Notes under the pieces: model-generated
Seen by the model: the letters and a program-made list of their open reading frames with translations, nothing else
Told to the model about the DNA's origin: nothing
Database searches by the model: none
Shown: positions 1-7,188 of the stretch, piece after piece
Position numbering within the stretch: the stretch's first letter is position 1
How the letters are laid out: every line of letters begins with the position of its first letter
From: Accumulibacter sp.
Lineage (GTDB): Bacteria; Pseudomonadota; Gammaproteobacteria; Burkholderiales; Rhodocyclaceae
Length of the DNA: 64,000 bases
Direction: 5' to 3'
NCBI GenBank assembly: GCA_024235695.1
Contig: JACKLX010000011.1
Coordinates: 83,187 to 147,186, forward strand
Position numbers and translations under genes: made by a program

Positions 1-1
1 C

Positions 2-934
2 CTTGATGCGCCCGAGATACTCTTCGCCCGGGTCGCCGCCGAACAGAAGATGCGGATTGTCGAGTCGTTGAAGAAAAAGGGCGAGGTCGTCGCGGCTACC
101 GGTGACGGCGTCAATGACGCACCGGCGCTGAAGAGCGCGCACATCGGCATCGCCATGGGCATCGGCGGTACCGACGTGGCGAAGGCCGCCGCCGACCTGA
201 TCCTGCTCGACGACAACTTTGCCAGCATCGTCGCGGCGATCGAGGAAGGCCGCGCGGTGTTCGACAACATCCGCAAGTTCCTCACCTACATCCTCAGCTC
301 GAACATTCCCCAGATCGTGCCCTTCCTGGCGTTCGTCCTGTTCCGCATTCCGCTGCCGCTGACGGTGATCCAGATCCTGGCCGTCGATCTCGGCACTGAC
401 ATGCTGCCGGCGCTGGCGCTCGGTGCCGAGAAACCCGATCCGGCGGTGATGCAACGGCCACCGCGCGCGCGTCGCGAGCGCCTGCTGTCCTGGGGTCTGA
501 TCGGTCGCGCCTATCTGTTCCTCGGCGTCCTCGAAGCGGCGGCGGCGATGGCGATCTTCTTCCACGTTCTCGACGCCGCCGGCTGGCACTACGGCCAGCA
601 ACTGGCTGGCACCGACCCCTTGTACCTGCAGGCGACATCGGCGTGCCTGGCGACGATCGTCGTCATGCAGGTCATCAACGTCGTGCTCTGCCGCCATCCG
701 CAGCGTTCGTCGCTGGCCTATGGCCTCCTGGCTGGCAATCGCACCCTGCAGGTCGCCATCGCCTGCGAACTGGCGGTGATCGGCTTGATCCTGTACACGG
801 CGACCGGCAACTGGCTTTTCGGAACCGCGCCGATCGCTGCTACGAGCTGGTTGCTGGCCGCCGCCTGCGGGCTGCTGATGTGGTCGCTCGAGGAGCTGCG
901 CAAGGCTCTTGTGCGGCGAGCCCAGAAGGGCTGA
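2..934 (+). CDS. P-type cation-transporting ATPase, C-terminal part (5' truncated by window)
   Basis: The gene enters from the left edge; about 310 residues of the C-terminal part are visible. It begins in the cytosolic P/HAD domain, with the hinge motif TGDGVNDAPALK near visible residue 32, followed by transmembrane helices M4-M10. The P-type family pumps cations across the inner membrane through an Asp-phosphate intermediate; the DKTGT site must lie upstream of the window. The segment IPLPLTVIQILAVDLGTDML resembles M5-M6 of the type IIC (Na+/K+, H+/K+) ATPases more than the Ca2+ pump SERCA, so a monovalent-cation or divergent type II pump is suggested; the substrate cannot be fixed from this fragment. 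The stop lies 3 bp before the next gene, so the two are probably cotranscribed. Confidence 0.9.
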   Translation, partial: LDAPEILFARVAAEQKMRIVESLKKKGEVVAATGDGVNDAPALKSAHIGIAMGIGGTDVAKAAADLILLDDNFASIVAAIEEGRAVFDNIRKFLTYILSSNIPQIVPFLAFVLFRIPLPLTVIQILAVDLGTDMLPALALGAEKPDPAVMQRPPRARRERLLSWGLIGRAYLFLGVLEAAAAMAIFFHVLDAAGWHYGQQLAGTDPLYLQATSACLATIVVMQVINVVLCRHPQRSSLAYGLLAGNRTLQVAIACELAVIGLILYTATGNWLFGTAPIAATSWLLAAACGLLMWSLEELRKALVRRAQKG

Positions 935-937
935 GAG

Positions 938-2431
938 ATGCCCCGGACCCTGCCACCACTGATCCGGGCGCTGCTCGACCCGGAACGCTATCCCGAACCC
1001 GCGATGCGGGTCGAACTGGTCGAGACGCACGCCTCGTGGTTGCTGCTGGCCGGCTCCTTTGCCTACAAGGTCAAGAAACCGGTGGTCCTGCCATTCCTTG
1101 ACTATGGCACGCTCGAGCGGCGCCGCGTCTGCTGCGAGGACGAACTGCGCCTGAACCGCCGCTTCGCACCGGACCTTTACCTGGCCGTCGTGGCGATCAC
1201 CGGTTGCCCGGAAGATCCGCAGATAGGCGGCCCGGGCGCCGCCATCGAGTACGCGGTCCGCATGCGCCGTTTCGCCGAATCCGGCAGGCTGGACCACCTC
1301 TGCGCCCGCGGCCAGCTGAACACCGGGCATGTTTCCGCCCTCGCCGCCGCCGTCGTTGCCTTTCACCAGCAGCTGGCGCCGGCGGCGACGGCAACACGCT
1401 TTGGAGAACCCGCCGCCGTTCTGGCACCGGCGCTGGCAAACTTCGCCGAATTGCCGGCATTGCTGAACAGCAACGAAGAGCAGGCACGACTGGCGCTGTT
1501 GGCCGATTGGACGCGTGCGCAGTTCGCCCGCCTGGCGCCACGCTTCGCCGCCCGCAAGGCAGCAGGCCGGGTGCGCGAGTGCCACGGCGACCTGCATCTT
1601 GGCAACCTGGTGCTGATCGACAGCCAGGTACGCTTGTTCGACTGCATCGAGTTCAGCGAAGACCTGCGCTGGATCGACGTCGCCAGCGAGATCGCCTTCA
1701 CCTACGTCGACCTTCTCGATCAGGGCCAGCCCGGCCTCGCCGGTTGGCTGCTCAACGAATGGCTTGCCTCTAGCGGCGACTACGATGCAGCCGACGTGCT
1801 GCGCTTCTACGCCGTCTATCGCGCACTGGTCCGAGCCAAGGTGGCAGCGATCCTCGCCAGTCAGACCGGCGGCGACTTGGCCCCGGCGCGCCATTACCTG
1901 GCACTCGCCGAGCGCCTGGCGAAACCGCCGGCAGCACGCTTGATCATCACCCATGGCGTCGCCGGCTGCGGCAAGAGCCGCGCCTCGCGACTGCTGCTGT
2001 TGCGCGATCCGGCGGCGGCAACGCTGCGCCTGCGTTCCGACATCGAACGCAAGCGCCTGTTCGAGCTGGCGATTTCAGCGCGCAGCAATTCGCCGGTCGA
2101 TGCCGGCATCTACGCCAGAGACGCCAGCGAGCGGACCTATCGTCGCCTGCATCAACTGGCGCGCGAGCTGCTGGTTGCCGGCTGGTCGGTGATCGTGGAC
2201 GCCGCCTTCCTCGAACGCCGCCGGCGCGACGGCTTCCGGGCGCTCGCCATGGCGGTCGGCGCAGCATTCTTCATCATCGCCCCGCAGGCAACGCCAACCG
2301 TGCTGCGGGCACGCATTCGTGGCCGCCTGGCCAAAGGCCGTGACGCCTCCGAAGCGACGATCGCGGTACTCGAGCGACAGCTGGCGCGCATCGAACCGCT
2401 GGCAGCCGACGAGCGCGATGGCGTGTTGTAG
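938..2431 (+). CDS. Fusion of APH-like phosphotransferase and AAA/zeta-like P-loop kinase
   Basis: The 497-residue protein has two kinase-like halves. The N-terminal half (about 1-320) is an aminoglycoside-phosphotransferase-like fold, with the Brenner motif HGDLHLGN near residue 213 and a metal-binding Asp in LFDCIEF. The C-terminal half (about 330-497) is a P-loop nucleotidase with Walker A GVAGCGKS near residue 340, related to zeta-toxin/gluconate-kinase-like proteins. This fusion is a known uncharacterised family (COG2187 joined to COG0645). The substrates are unknown and it should not be called antibiotic resistance. It starts 3 bp after the P-type ATPase stop, with ATG 938 preceded by a GA-rich stretch, suggesting translational coupling. 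Confidence 0.85.
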   Translation: MPRTLPPLIRALLDPERYPEPAMRVELVETHASWLLLAGSFAYKVKKPVVLPFLDYGTLERRRVCCEDELRLNRRFAPDLYLAVVAITGCPEDPQIGGPGAAIEYAVRMRRFAESGRLDHLCARGQLNTGHVSALAAAVVAFHQQLAPAATATRFGEPAAVLAPALANFAELPALLNSNEEQARLALLADWTRAQFARLAPRFAARKAAGRVRECHGDLHLGNLVLIDSQVRLFDCIEFSEDLRWIDVASEIAFTYVDLLDQGQPGLAGWLLNEWLASSGDYDAADVLRFYAVYRALVRAKVAAILASQTGGDLAPARHYLALAERLAKPPAARLIITHGVAGCGKSRASRLLLLRDPAAATLRLRSDIERKRLFELAISARSNSPVDAGIYARDASERTYRRLHQLARELLVAGWSVIVDAAFLERRRRDGFRALAMAVGAAFFIIAPQATPTVLRARIRGRLAKGRDASEATIAVLERQLARIEPLAADERDGVL

Positions 2432-2528
2432 GGGAACTTGCCGTCGCCGGGCGCGGGCCCTGACCAAGCCAGTGGCCGATCGGCGCCAAGCGATCGTCAA
2501 GCAAGCTTGCGCTGGCGGCCGGTGGATG

Positions 2529-2545
2529 TGTCGAAAAATTTTACA
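2529..2545 (+). promoter_or_regulatory. Imperfect dyad, possible activator-binding site
   Basis: TGTCGAAAAATTTTACA has outer arms TGT/ACA and inner AAAA/TTTT in inverted orientation, and stands out as an AT-rich patch in GC-rich DNA. It lies 64 bp upstream of the sigma-54 promoter at 2610, a usual distance for an enhancer-binding protein. From memory, similar dyads precede RpoN-dependent PEP-CTERM genes in floc-forming betaproteobacteria; that link is inference. Confidence 0.4.
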
Positions 2546-2609
2546 ACCAAGTCCATCGCCAGCCCAAGGCGCCCCAATAGCGCCCTGCTTTAATGAAGGA
2601 ACAATTGCA

Positions 2610-2625
2610 TGGCAAGGTTCTTGCT
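2610..2625 (+). promoter_or_regulatory. Sigma-54 (RpoN) promoter, orphan
   Basis: TGGCAAGGTTCTTGCT has the GG and GC dinucleotides exactly 10 nt apart and only one mismatch to the TGGCACG-N4-TTGC core (A for C at the sixth position). Transcription would start near 2637. The nearest credible gene downstream begins at 3016, which would leave a leader of about 380 nt. Confidence 0.6.
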
Positions 2626-3015
2626 CAAGATCCAGTGCGTCTGCTCGGCGCGACTCGCAAGGGCTCATCCCGGCACGGCAATGGACGCCCGTCGTCGCAC
2701 TCGGGACGGCTCACGGAATGGCACGGCAGACGGCTTGCTGACCACGCCGCGTCAGGCGAAGTGGTCTGGTCAGCAGGGTCGCCGCGAGCTTGGGAACAAG
2801 AAAGTCGCTCCGGCGGACGGGCAAGACGTTTGACAAACCATCCTATCAGCTTACAAGTCTCTGAAAGAAATCATGATTGGCTGCTCGATTACACCAACAG
2901 GCGCGCTCCGGGTTTACTTCGAACCGGTAGCCAAAAGACTGCGCGGTGGAGATTTCTCGAGTAGAATTGGGGCTTGCTCGGGCACTTTACGTCGTGGACA
3001 GGGTCGGGGAGCACT

Positions 3016-3372
3016 ATGAATATCCTCAATAACTGGAAAACTCTGGAACTGGTCACCCGTGACGGCGAGACACTGGTATGCATCGAGGGGCGCGTGTATG
3101 GCAGCAATCCGCGTTTCCCATCGTCCTCGCACATCAGAACGTCACCAGTCACCGGCTACAGCTTCGAGTCAAATTCGATGGTGGTAATGACCAAGCGTGG
3201 CTCGGAGTACCTGCTGGGAAAGGCTGACCCATCGGAAACCTTTGCCCAGCAGCGCCTGATGCGGCGCCTTTCGCGACTCGGACAGAAACCACCGTCCACC
3301 TTCAACGAACTCGATACGCAGCTCACTGGTTACACCGAAAGCCGCAAGGAAGACGCCGCCAAGGAGAGCTGA
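3016..3372 (+). CDS. Small protein of unknown function
   Basis: This gene encodes 118 residues starting MNILNNWKTLELV. The start ATG 3016 is chosen over an in-frame upstream start at 2974 because GGGGAG sits 4 nt before it. The protein is soluble, without a signal peptide or membrane segment. An N-terminal beta-rich part with paired strands (LVTRDGETLVCIEGRVYG, and later MVVMTKRGSEYLLG) is followed by a basic helix and a charged tail. I do not recognise the family. Codon use and the ribosome-binding site look real. It is isolated between the orphan sigma-54 element and ssrA and could be served by that promoter. Confidence 0.65.
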   Translation: MNILNNWKTLELVTRDGETLVCIEGRVYGSNPRFPSSSHIRTSPVTGYSFESNSMVVMTKRGSEYLLGKADPSETFAQQRLMRRLSRLGQKPPSTFNELDTQLTGYTESRKEDAAKES

Positions 3373-3675
3373 GCCGGCTCGACTGGTTTTGCATTCCGGC
3401 AGGCCGGGTGGCTCGGCGCGCATCGCGCGTGACGCGTCGGTCGAAGCTGTCGCGCCTCGACTGCGCAGGCACCAGCGCACTGGACCCCAACATCCACCAA
3501 GGTGCCGACAAGCCCCGACCAGTTTCACCACCGCAAGTTCGTGCCCTGCAGCCGGCTCCCCCAGGCCTTGACTCGCCATCGGTAACGGCGATGCCGGCGG
3601 GCCTCGCCGCCAGGCACGACCTGGCATGACCCCGACAACCGCCGCCGATGTCGCGCCGCTTGGTCCACAAATGAC
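3373..3675. other. Intergenic region, nothing recognised
   Basis: About 300 bases between the small unknown gene and the ssrA terminator. I see no coding signal, no clear promoter and no repeat. Frames that stay open are rich in Arg, Pro and Ser, as expected for non-coding GC-rich DNA. Confidence 0.5.
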
Positions 3676-3697
3676 GGCGGGGGCCGAAGCCCCCGCC
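3676..3697 (-). terminator. Hairpin after the ssrA coding piece
   Basis: A perfect 9-bp stem with arms GGCGGGGGC (3676-3684) and GCCCCCGCC (3689-3697) closes a four-base loop that reads UUCG on the minus-strand RNA. It lies at the 3' end of the ssrA transcript. Only a weak U-containing tract (GTCATTTG) follows, so it may act as a terminator or as a 3'-end processing and stability hairpin. Confidence 0.65.
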
Positions 3698-3970
3698 GAT
3701 AGCCATTCTGTTTATCGGACGGCTATGTCCTCAGCAGGCCTTAAGCGGCCATTGCGAAACGCTCATCATTGGCGTTTGTGGTTTTGCGCGGATTACGTCC
3801 GTCGCCTCTCGGGCCGCCTGCTCGCCATCTGTCACCCTGTCGAAACCGGTACACCCCCGCAGTGGTGGAGGTGGCGGGAATCGAACCCGCGTCCAGAACG
3901 CTTCCGGTTTGCCGGAATTACGACCATGTCGACGATTATGGGGGCGACCGTCGATAAACTCAAGGACTGA
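3698..3970 (-). ncRNA. ssrA: Circularly permuted two-piece tmRNA
   Basis: This tmRNA rescues stalled ribosomes by acting as both tRNA-Ala and mRNA. On the minus strand the acceptor piece comes first: T arm GCGGG-TTCGATT-CCCGC, then CACCTCC-A-CCA ending at 3863. Only 4 nt (3859-3862) follow before the coding piece starts GGGGGTG (3858-3852), which pairs with CACCTCC to give a complete 7-bp acceptor stem with one G-U pair. The tmRNA D-arm signature GGTTTCGACAGGG follows. The tag is encoded from resume codon GCC (3773-3771) to TAA (3743-3741) and reads ANDERFAMAA. A GGCC/GGCC hairpin surrounds the stop, and ATAGCC/GGCTAT plus CCGAT/ATCGG give pseudoknot-like pairing. In the acceptor piece a TCGACG/CGTCGA stem lies near 3925-3955. 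The 5' boundary of that piece is approximate. Permuted tmRNA is known from alphaproteobacteria, some cyanobacteria and a group of betaproteobacteria. Confidence 0.92.
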
Positions 3971-4096
3971 AACATCGCGACTGGCGCGGACCGCGGGCGG
4001 ATCGCCAGCGGCGTACCGCGGCAACGGCCGGTCGTACTTCAGGCCGACAGCAGCAATCGACCGCGCCCTCCCTGATCGCCGCACAGCGGCGGCGTA

Positions 4097-4420
4097 TCAG
4101 ACCTGCATGTTCATGACGTCCTGGTAGGCGGAGACAAGCTTGTTGCGAACCTGGACCATTTCCTGAAACGAGAGGTTGGCCGTCTGCAGCGCGATCATCA
4201 CTTCGTGGAGGTTTTCCGTTCCGTTGCCGGCGGCAAAACTTGCCGCCATTGCTTCGGCCTGCTGCTGGGTCTGGCTGACCCGGGCGATCGAATTCTGTAA
4301 CACCTGCGCGAAGTCCGTCGCGCCTGCCGGCGGGCTCTGCGCCTCGGTCGCCCGGCCAGCCGCCGCCGTCGAGGTCGCTTGCAGCACACTCAGCACCTGT
4401 TCAATCCCTTTGCTTTCCAT
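4097..4420 (-). CDS. fliE: Flagellar hook-basal body protein FliE
   Basis: FliE (107 residues, usual size) is the adaptor joining the MS ring to the proximal rod and is exported by the flagellar apparatus. The C-terminal half, including VMIALQTANLSFQEMVQVRNKLVSAY split by the conserved QEMVQVRNKLV, is diagnostic. The N-terminal part is an Ala-rich linker. It is transcribed alone on the minus strand, downstream of fleSR but with its own sigma-54 promoter at 4453-4467. A GC hairpin lies just after its stop near 4078-4095. Confidence 0.95.
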   Translation of the reverse strand: MESKGIEQVLSVLQATSTAAAGRATEAQSPPAGATDFAQVLQNSIARVSQTQQQAEAMAASFAAGNGTENLHEVMIALQTANLSFQEMVQVRNKLVSAYQDVMNMQV

Positions 4421-4452
4421 TCATTTCTCCACACGGAATCCCACTGAGCAAC

Positions 4453-4467
4453 GCAAGAAACACGCCA
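4453..4467 (-). promoter_or_regulatory. Sigma-54 promoter of fliE
   Basis: On the minus strand TGGCGTGTTTCTTGC has GG and GC separated by exactly 10 nt, matching the RpoN -24/-12 pattern TGGCACG-N4-TTGC in 9 of 11 positions. It ends about 32 bp before the fliE ATG. The adjacent fleR product is the expected activator. Confidence 0.75.
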
Positions 4468-4496
4468 GGTCGCTCAAGACCTGAACAAGCAGATCG

Positions 4497-5891
4497 TCAC
4501 CCCTTCAGGAAGCCCTCGAGGCGATATTGCCGCAACTTGTGGCGCAAGGTTCTCTCTGACATTCCCAGACGCTGCCCGGCCAGCGTCCGCGAACCACCAG
4601 CCGCCGCCAGGGTATCGAGGATATGCGCACGTTCGACTTCCCGCAGGTTGTCACCTTTTCGTGAACCCGCTGCTGGCCGCTCGGCGGTCATCGGCGACGC
4701 TTCAAGCGAAGCACGCAGAGCCGCCCTCTGCGCGCGCGGCGCCACGGCCGGATCGACCGGCACCGCCGCCTCGAGGTGCAAGGCATCGAGATCGACAATG
4801 TCGCCGGCCGCCAGAATCACCGCACGCTGCATGACGTTTTCCATCTCGCGGACGTTTCCGGTCCAGGCGTAGTCGCGCAGCGCCGCTTCGGCGGCGGCCG
4901 ACAGGCGCAAGCCGGGGCGACCAGCGCGTCCGCCGTGCTCGGCGAGAAAGTGCCGCGCCAGCGGCGCGATATCCTCGGGTCGCTGCCGCAGCGCCGGGAT
5001 CAACAGTGGAAAGACGTTCAAGCGATAGAACAGATCCTCGCGAAAATGCCCTCGGCTGACCGCTTCCGCCATGTCCCGGTTCGACGTGGCGACGACTCGA
5101 ATGTCGAGCAGCACCGGCTTCTTGCCGCCGACCCGCTCGACTTCCCGTTCCTGCAAGACACGCAGCAGCTTGGCCTGCAGGCCGAGTGGCATTTCGGTGA
5201 CCTCGTCGAGCAGCAGCGTGCCATGCTGCGCCTGCTCGAACTTGCCCGCCTGCGCTTGCTGCGCGCCGCTGAAAGCCCCCTTCTCGTGACCGAAAAGAGT
5301 GGCTTCGAGCAGGCTGTCGGGAATCGCGGCGCAGTTGATGGCGACGAAAGGTCCCTTCCGACGCACCGAGTGCTGGTGGATAAAGCGCGCCACGACTTCC
5401 TTGCCGACACCGCTCTCACCGGTCAGCAGGACGGTGCTGTCGCTCTGGGCAACGCGCCGGGCCAGAGCAAAGAGGTTCCTGCTCACCGGATCGGCGGCAA
5501 TCACCCGATCGTCGTCGATCGCCGCCGGCAAACGATAACGCAGCACGTGATCGAGCAGCGCTTGCGGCTCGAAGGGTTTGAGCAGGAAGTCGCAGGCGCC
5601 CGCACGCATCGCTTCGACGGCCCGATCGACATCGGCGAACGCGGTCATCAAGACCACCGGCAACGACGGAAAGCGGTTGCGAATTTCCTTGAGCAGGGTA
5701 ACGCCGTCGATCGGCAACATGCGTACGTCGCTGACCACCAGCGACACCGGACATCGGGCGAGCATCGCCAGAGCCTCTTCGCCGCCGCCAGCTGAAATGA
5801 CTGCCTGCCCTGCCAGTTCGAGGGTGTCGCAGACCGCTTCGCGCAGCGCGGGGTCATCTTCGACAATCAATATCGGCAATCCTGATGCCAT
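4497..5891 (-). CDS. fleR: Sigma-54-dependent flagellar response regulator FleR/FlrC
   Basis: The 464-residue NtrC-type activator has three parts. A receiver domain (about 5-120) has the phospho-acceptor Asp in SDVRM and the conserved Lys in LLKPF. The AAA+ central domain (about 135-370) has Walker A GESGVGKE and the DNA-loop motif GAFSGA at residues 205-210. A Fis-type helix-turn-helix lies at the end (LAGQRLGMSERTLRHKLRQY). It should activate the middle flagellar class with RpoN; the sites before fliE and flgB are likely targets. It lies 15 bp downstream of fleS, its kinase. The GAFTGA Thr is replaced by Ser, a conservative but uncommon change in the sigma-54 contact loop. Confidence 0.93.
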   Translation of the reverse strand: MASGLPILIVEDDPALREAVCDTLELAGQAVISAGGGEEALAMLARCPVSLVVSDVRMLPIDGVTLLKEIRNRFPSLPVVLMTAFADVDRAVEAMRAGACDFLLKPFEPQALLDHVLRYRLPAAIDDDRVIAADPVSRNLFALARRVAQSDSTVLLTGESGVGKEVVARFIHQHSVRRKGPFVAINCAAIPDSLLEATLFGHEKGAFSGAQQAQAGKFEQAQHGTLLLDEVTEMPLGLQAKLLRVLQEREVERVGGKKPVLLDIRVVATSNRDMAEAVSRGHFREDLFYRLNVFPLLIPALRQRPEDIAPLARHFLAEHGGRAGRPGLRLSAAAEAALRDYAWTGNVREMENVMQRAVILAAGDIVDLDALHLEAAVPVDPAVAPRAQRAALRASLEASPMTAERPAAGSRKGDNLREVERAHILDTLAAAGGSRTLAGQRLGMSERTLRHKLRQYRLEGFLKG

Positions 5892-5906
5892 TCGATCGAC
5901 GCTTCC

Positions 5907-7085
5907 TCAGCAGTCCCGCTCGGCCGCAGCGGGCACCGGCAGGATGATCACGAACTCGCTCCCTTCGCCAGCTACCGAGCGAAGCTTCATGCTACCACCG
6001 TGGGCGCGCACCACGCCGAGCGCGATCGCCAGACCGAGCCCGGTTCCCTGACCTCTGGTGGTGAAGAACGGTTCGAAGACGCGCGCCTGAATCTCGGGCG
6101 CAATCCCGGAACCGGTATCCCTGACGGCGATCCGCAATTGCTCGTCGGCAAGGGTCGCGTCGAGGGTGACTTCGCCGTCGGCCGCGCAGGCCTGCAAGGC
6201 GTTCTCGAGCAGGTTCACCAGCGCGCCGACCAGCGCCTTGCGGCCGCCGGTGACGATTGCCTGGTCGGCGTCACAGAGCAGCCGGAAGCGGACACCCCGG
6301 TTGGCAAACAGGGGCTCGACGGTCAGCACCGCGTCGGCCAGCAATTGCCGCACCGGCGTGCGGTCGCTACCGATGCTTTCGCCGCGCGCGAACAGCAGCA
6401 CTTCCTGAATCAGCCGCTCGAGGCGTCTGAGCTGGACGGTGGTCTTGCCGGCGAAGCGCAGGCGCGCCTCGTCAGCCAGTTCGGCCTGGCCAAGATTGGC
6501 GCTGTAGAGCAAGGCGGTGGCCAGCGGCGTGCGCAACTGGTGAGCCAGCGACGCCGCCATTTCACCCATCGCGACCAGCCGCTGGTTACGTTCGAGCTCG
6601 GCCTTGAGGCCATGCGCCGCGGTGACGTCGTGGATCAGAAGAATCCTCCCACCGGCCGAATCGAGCGGACTCTCGACAATCGCCAGGCGTCGCGAATCGA
6701 GCTGCCATTCGTCCGGCGAGTCGGTCGCCCGCAAACGGTCCTGCGCCATCGCTGGCCAGCTTTCGCCGATCATCGCCTGGCCAAACATCCGGCTGGCGGC
6801 CGGATTCGCCTCGCTGACGCAGGCCGCGGCGTCGACCACGACGACGCCGGCCGGCAAGGCATCGAGCAACAATGAAAGGCGCTCGGAGAGCGCTTCTTTC
6901 TCCTCGTACTGCCGACGCAAGGCGCCGTTGGCGACCGCCAGTTCGGCGGTCAGCGACTCGACGCGATTCTGAAGCCCCTGGTAGGACTGCGTCAGCGCCA
7001 GCGAGACCTGATTGAAGGCGTCGAACGCCCGTTGCAACTCCTGTGCCTTGAGTTCCTGGCCCGACAGTGGTGAAACTTGACTCAT
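5907..7085 (-). CDS. fleS: Flagellar sensor histidine kinase FleS/FlrB
   Basis: This 392-residue kinase has no transmembrane segment, so it senses an internal cue. The order is an N-terminal coiled coil, a PAS domain (about 75-170), HisKA with the phospho-His in SLAHQLRTPL near residue 180, and HATPase_c with the G box GTGLGLAIALG near residue 350. FleS/FlrB kinases phosphorylate the neighbouring FleR/FlrC to time hook-basal-body gene expression. The gene is the first of a two-gene minus-strand operon with fleR and is divergent from fliF. Confidence 0.92.
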   Translation of the reverse strand: MSQVSPLSGQELKAQELQRAFDAFNQVSLALTQSYQGLQNRVESLTAELAVANGALRRQYEEKEALSERLSLLLDALPAGVVVVDAAACVSEANPAASRMFGQAMIGESWPAMAQDRLRATDSPDEWQLDSRRLAIVESPLDSAGGRILLIHDVTAAHGLKAELERNQRLVAMGEMAASLAHQLRTPLATALLYSANLGQAELADEARLRFAGKTTVQLRRLERLIQEVLLFARGESIGSDRTPVRQLLADAVLTVEPLFANRGVRFRLLCDADQAIVTGGRKALVGALVNLLENALQACAADGEVTLDATLADEQLRIAVRDTGSGIAPEIQARVFEPFFTTRGQGTGLGLAIALGVVRAHGGSMKLRSVAGEGSEFVIILPVPAAAERDC

Positions 7086-7188
7086 CGGATGGAAAGTCCC
7101 GTGCAGTTAACCGCTACAATAGCAGAGCACTTATCAGCCCTTTTCGCTTTCCGCCTGCTCGATTGCAGGCTCATACCGTATCACGCGC

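Larger units (their letters stand above)
2432..3015. other. Gene-poor region with regulatory elements
   Basis: I see no convincing coding region in these 584 bases. Short open frames here (for example 2593-2964 and 2609-2833, plus strand) have Arg/Ser-rich composition typical of out-of-frame GC-rich DNA. The stretch is more AT-rich than its flanks around 2530-2545 and 2830-2880. It contains the dyad and the sigma-54 promoter annotated separately, so it may produce an untranslated RNA or hold the remains of a lost gene. Confidence 0.5.

Noticed and set aside
938-2431. Aminoglycoside resistance gene
   Set aside because: The APH-like fold is shared by many kinases; this fused family is not a known resistance determinant.
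2593-2964. 123-codon frame between the kinase gene and the small unknown gene
   Set aside because: No ribosome-binding site, no motif, Arg/Ser/Gly-rich composition, and it begins upstream of the predicted sigma-54 transcription start.
3731-4084. 117-codon minus frame covering ssrA
   Set aside because: It spans a structured tmRNA gene; only the 10-codon tag is translated.
7086-7188. Possible RpoN site before fleS (GG and GC 10 nt apart)
   Set aside because: Apart from the spacing, the -24 and -12 bases match poorly; I could not support a sigma-54 or sigma-28 promoter in the fleS-fliF gap.
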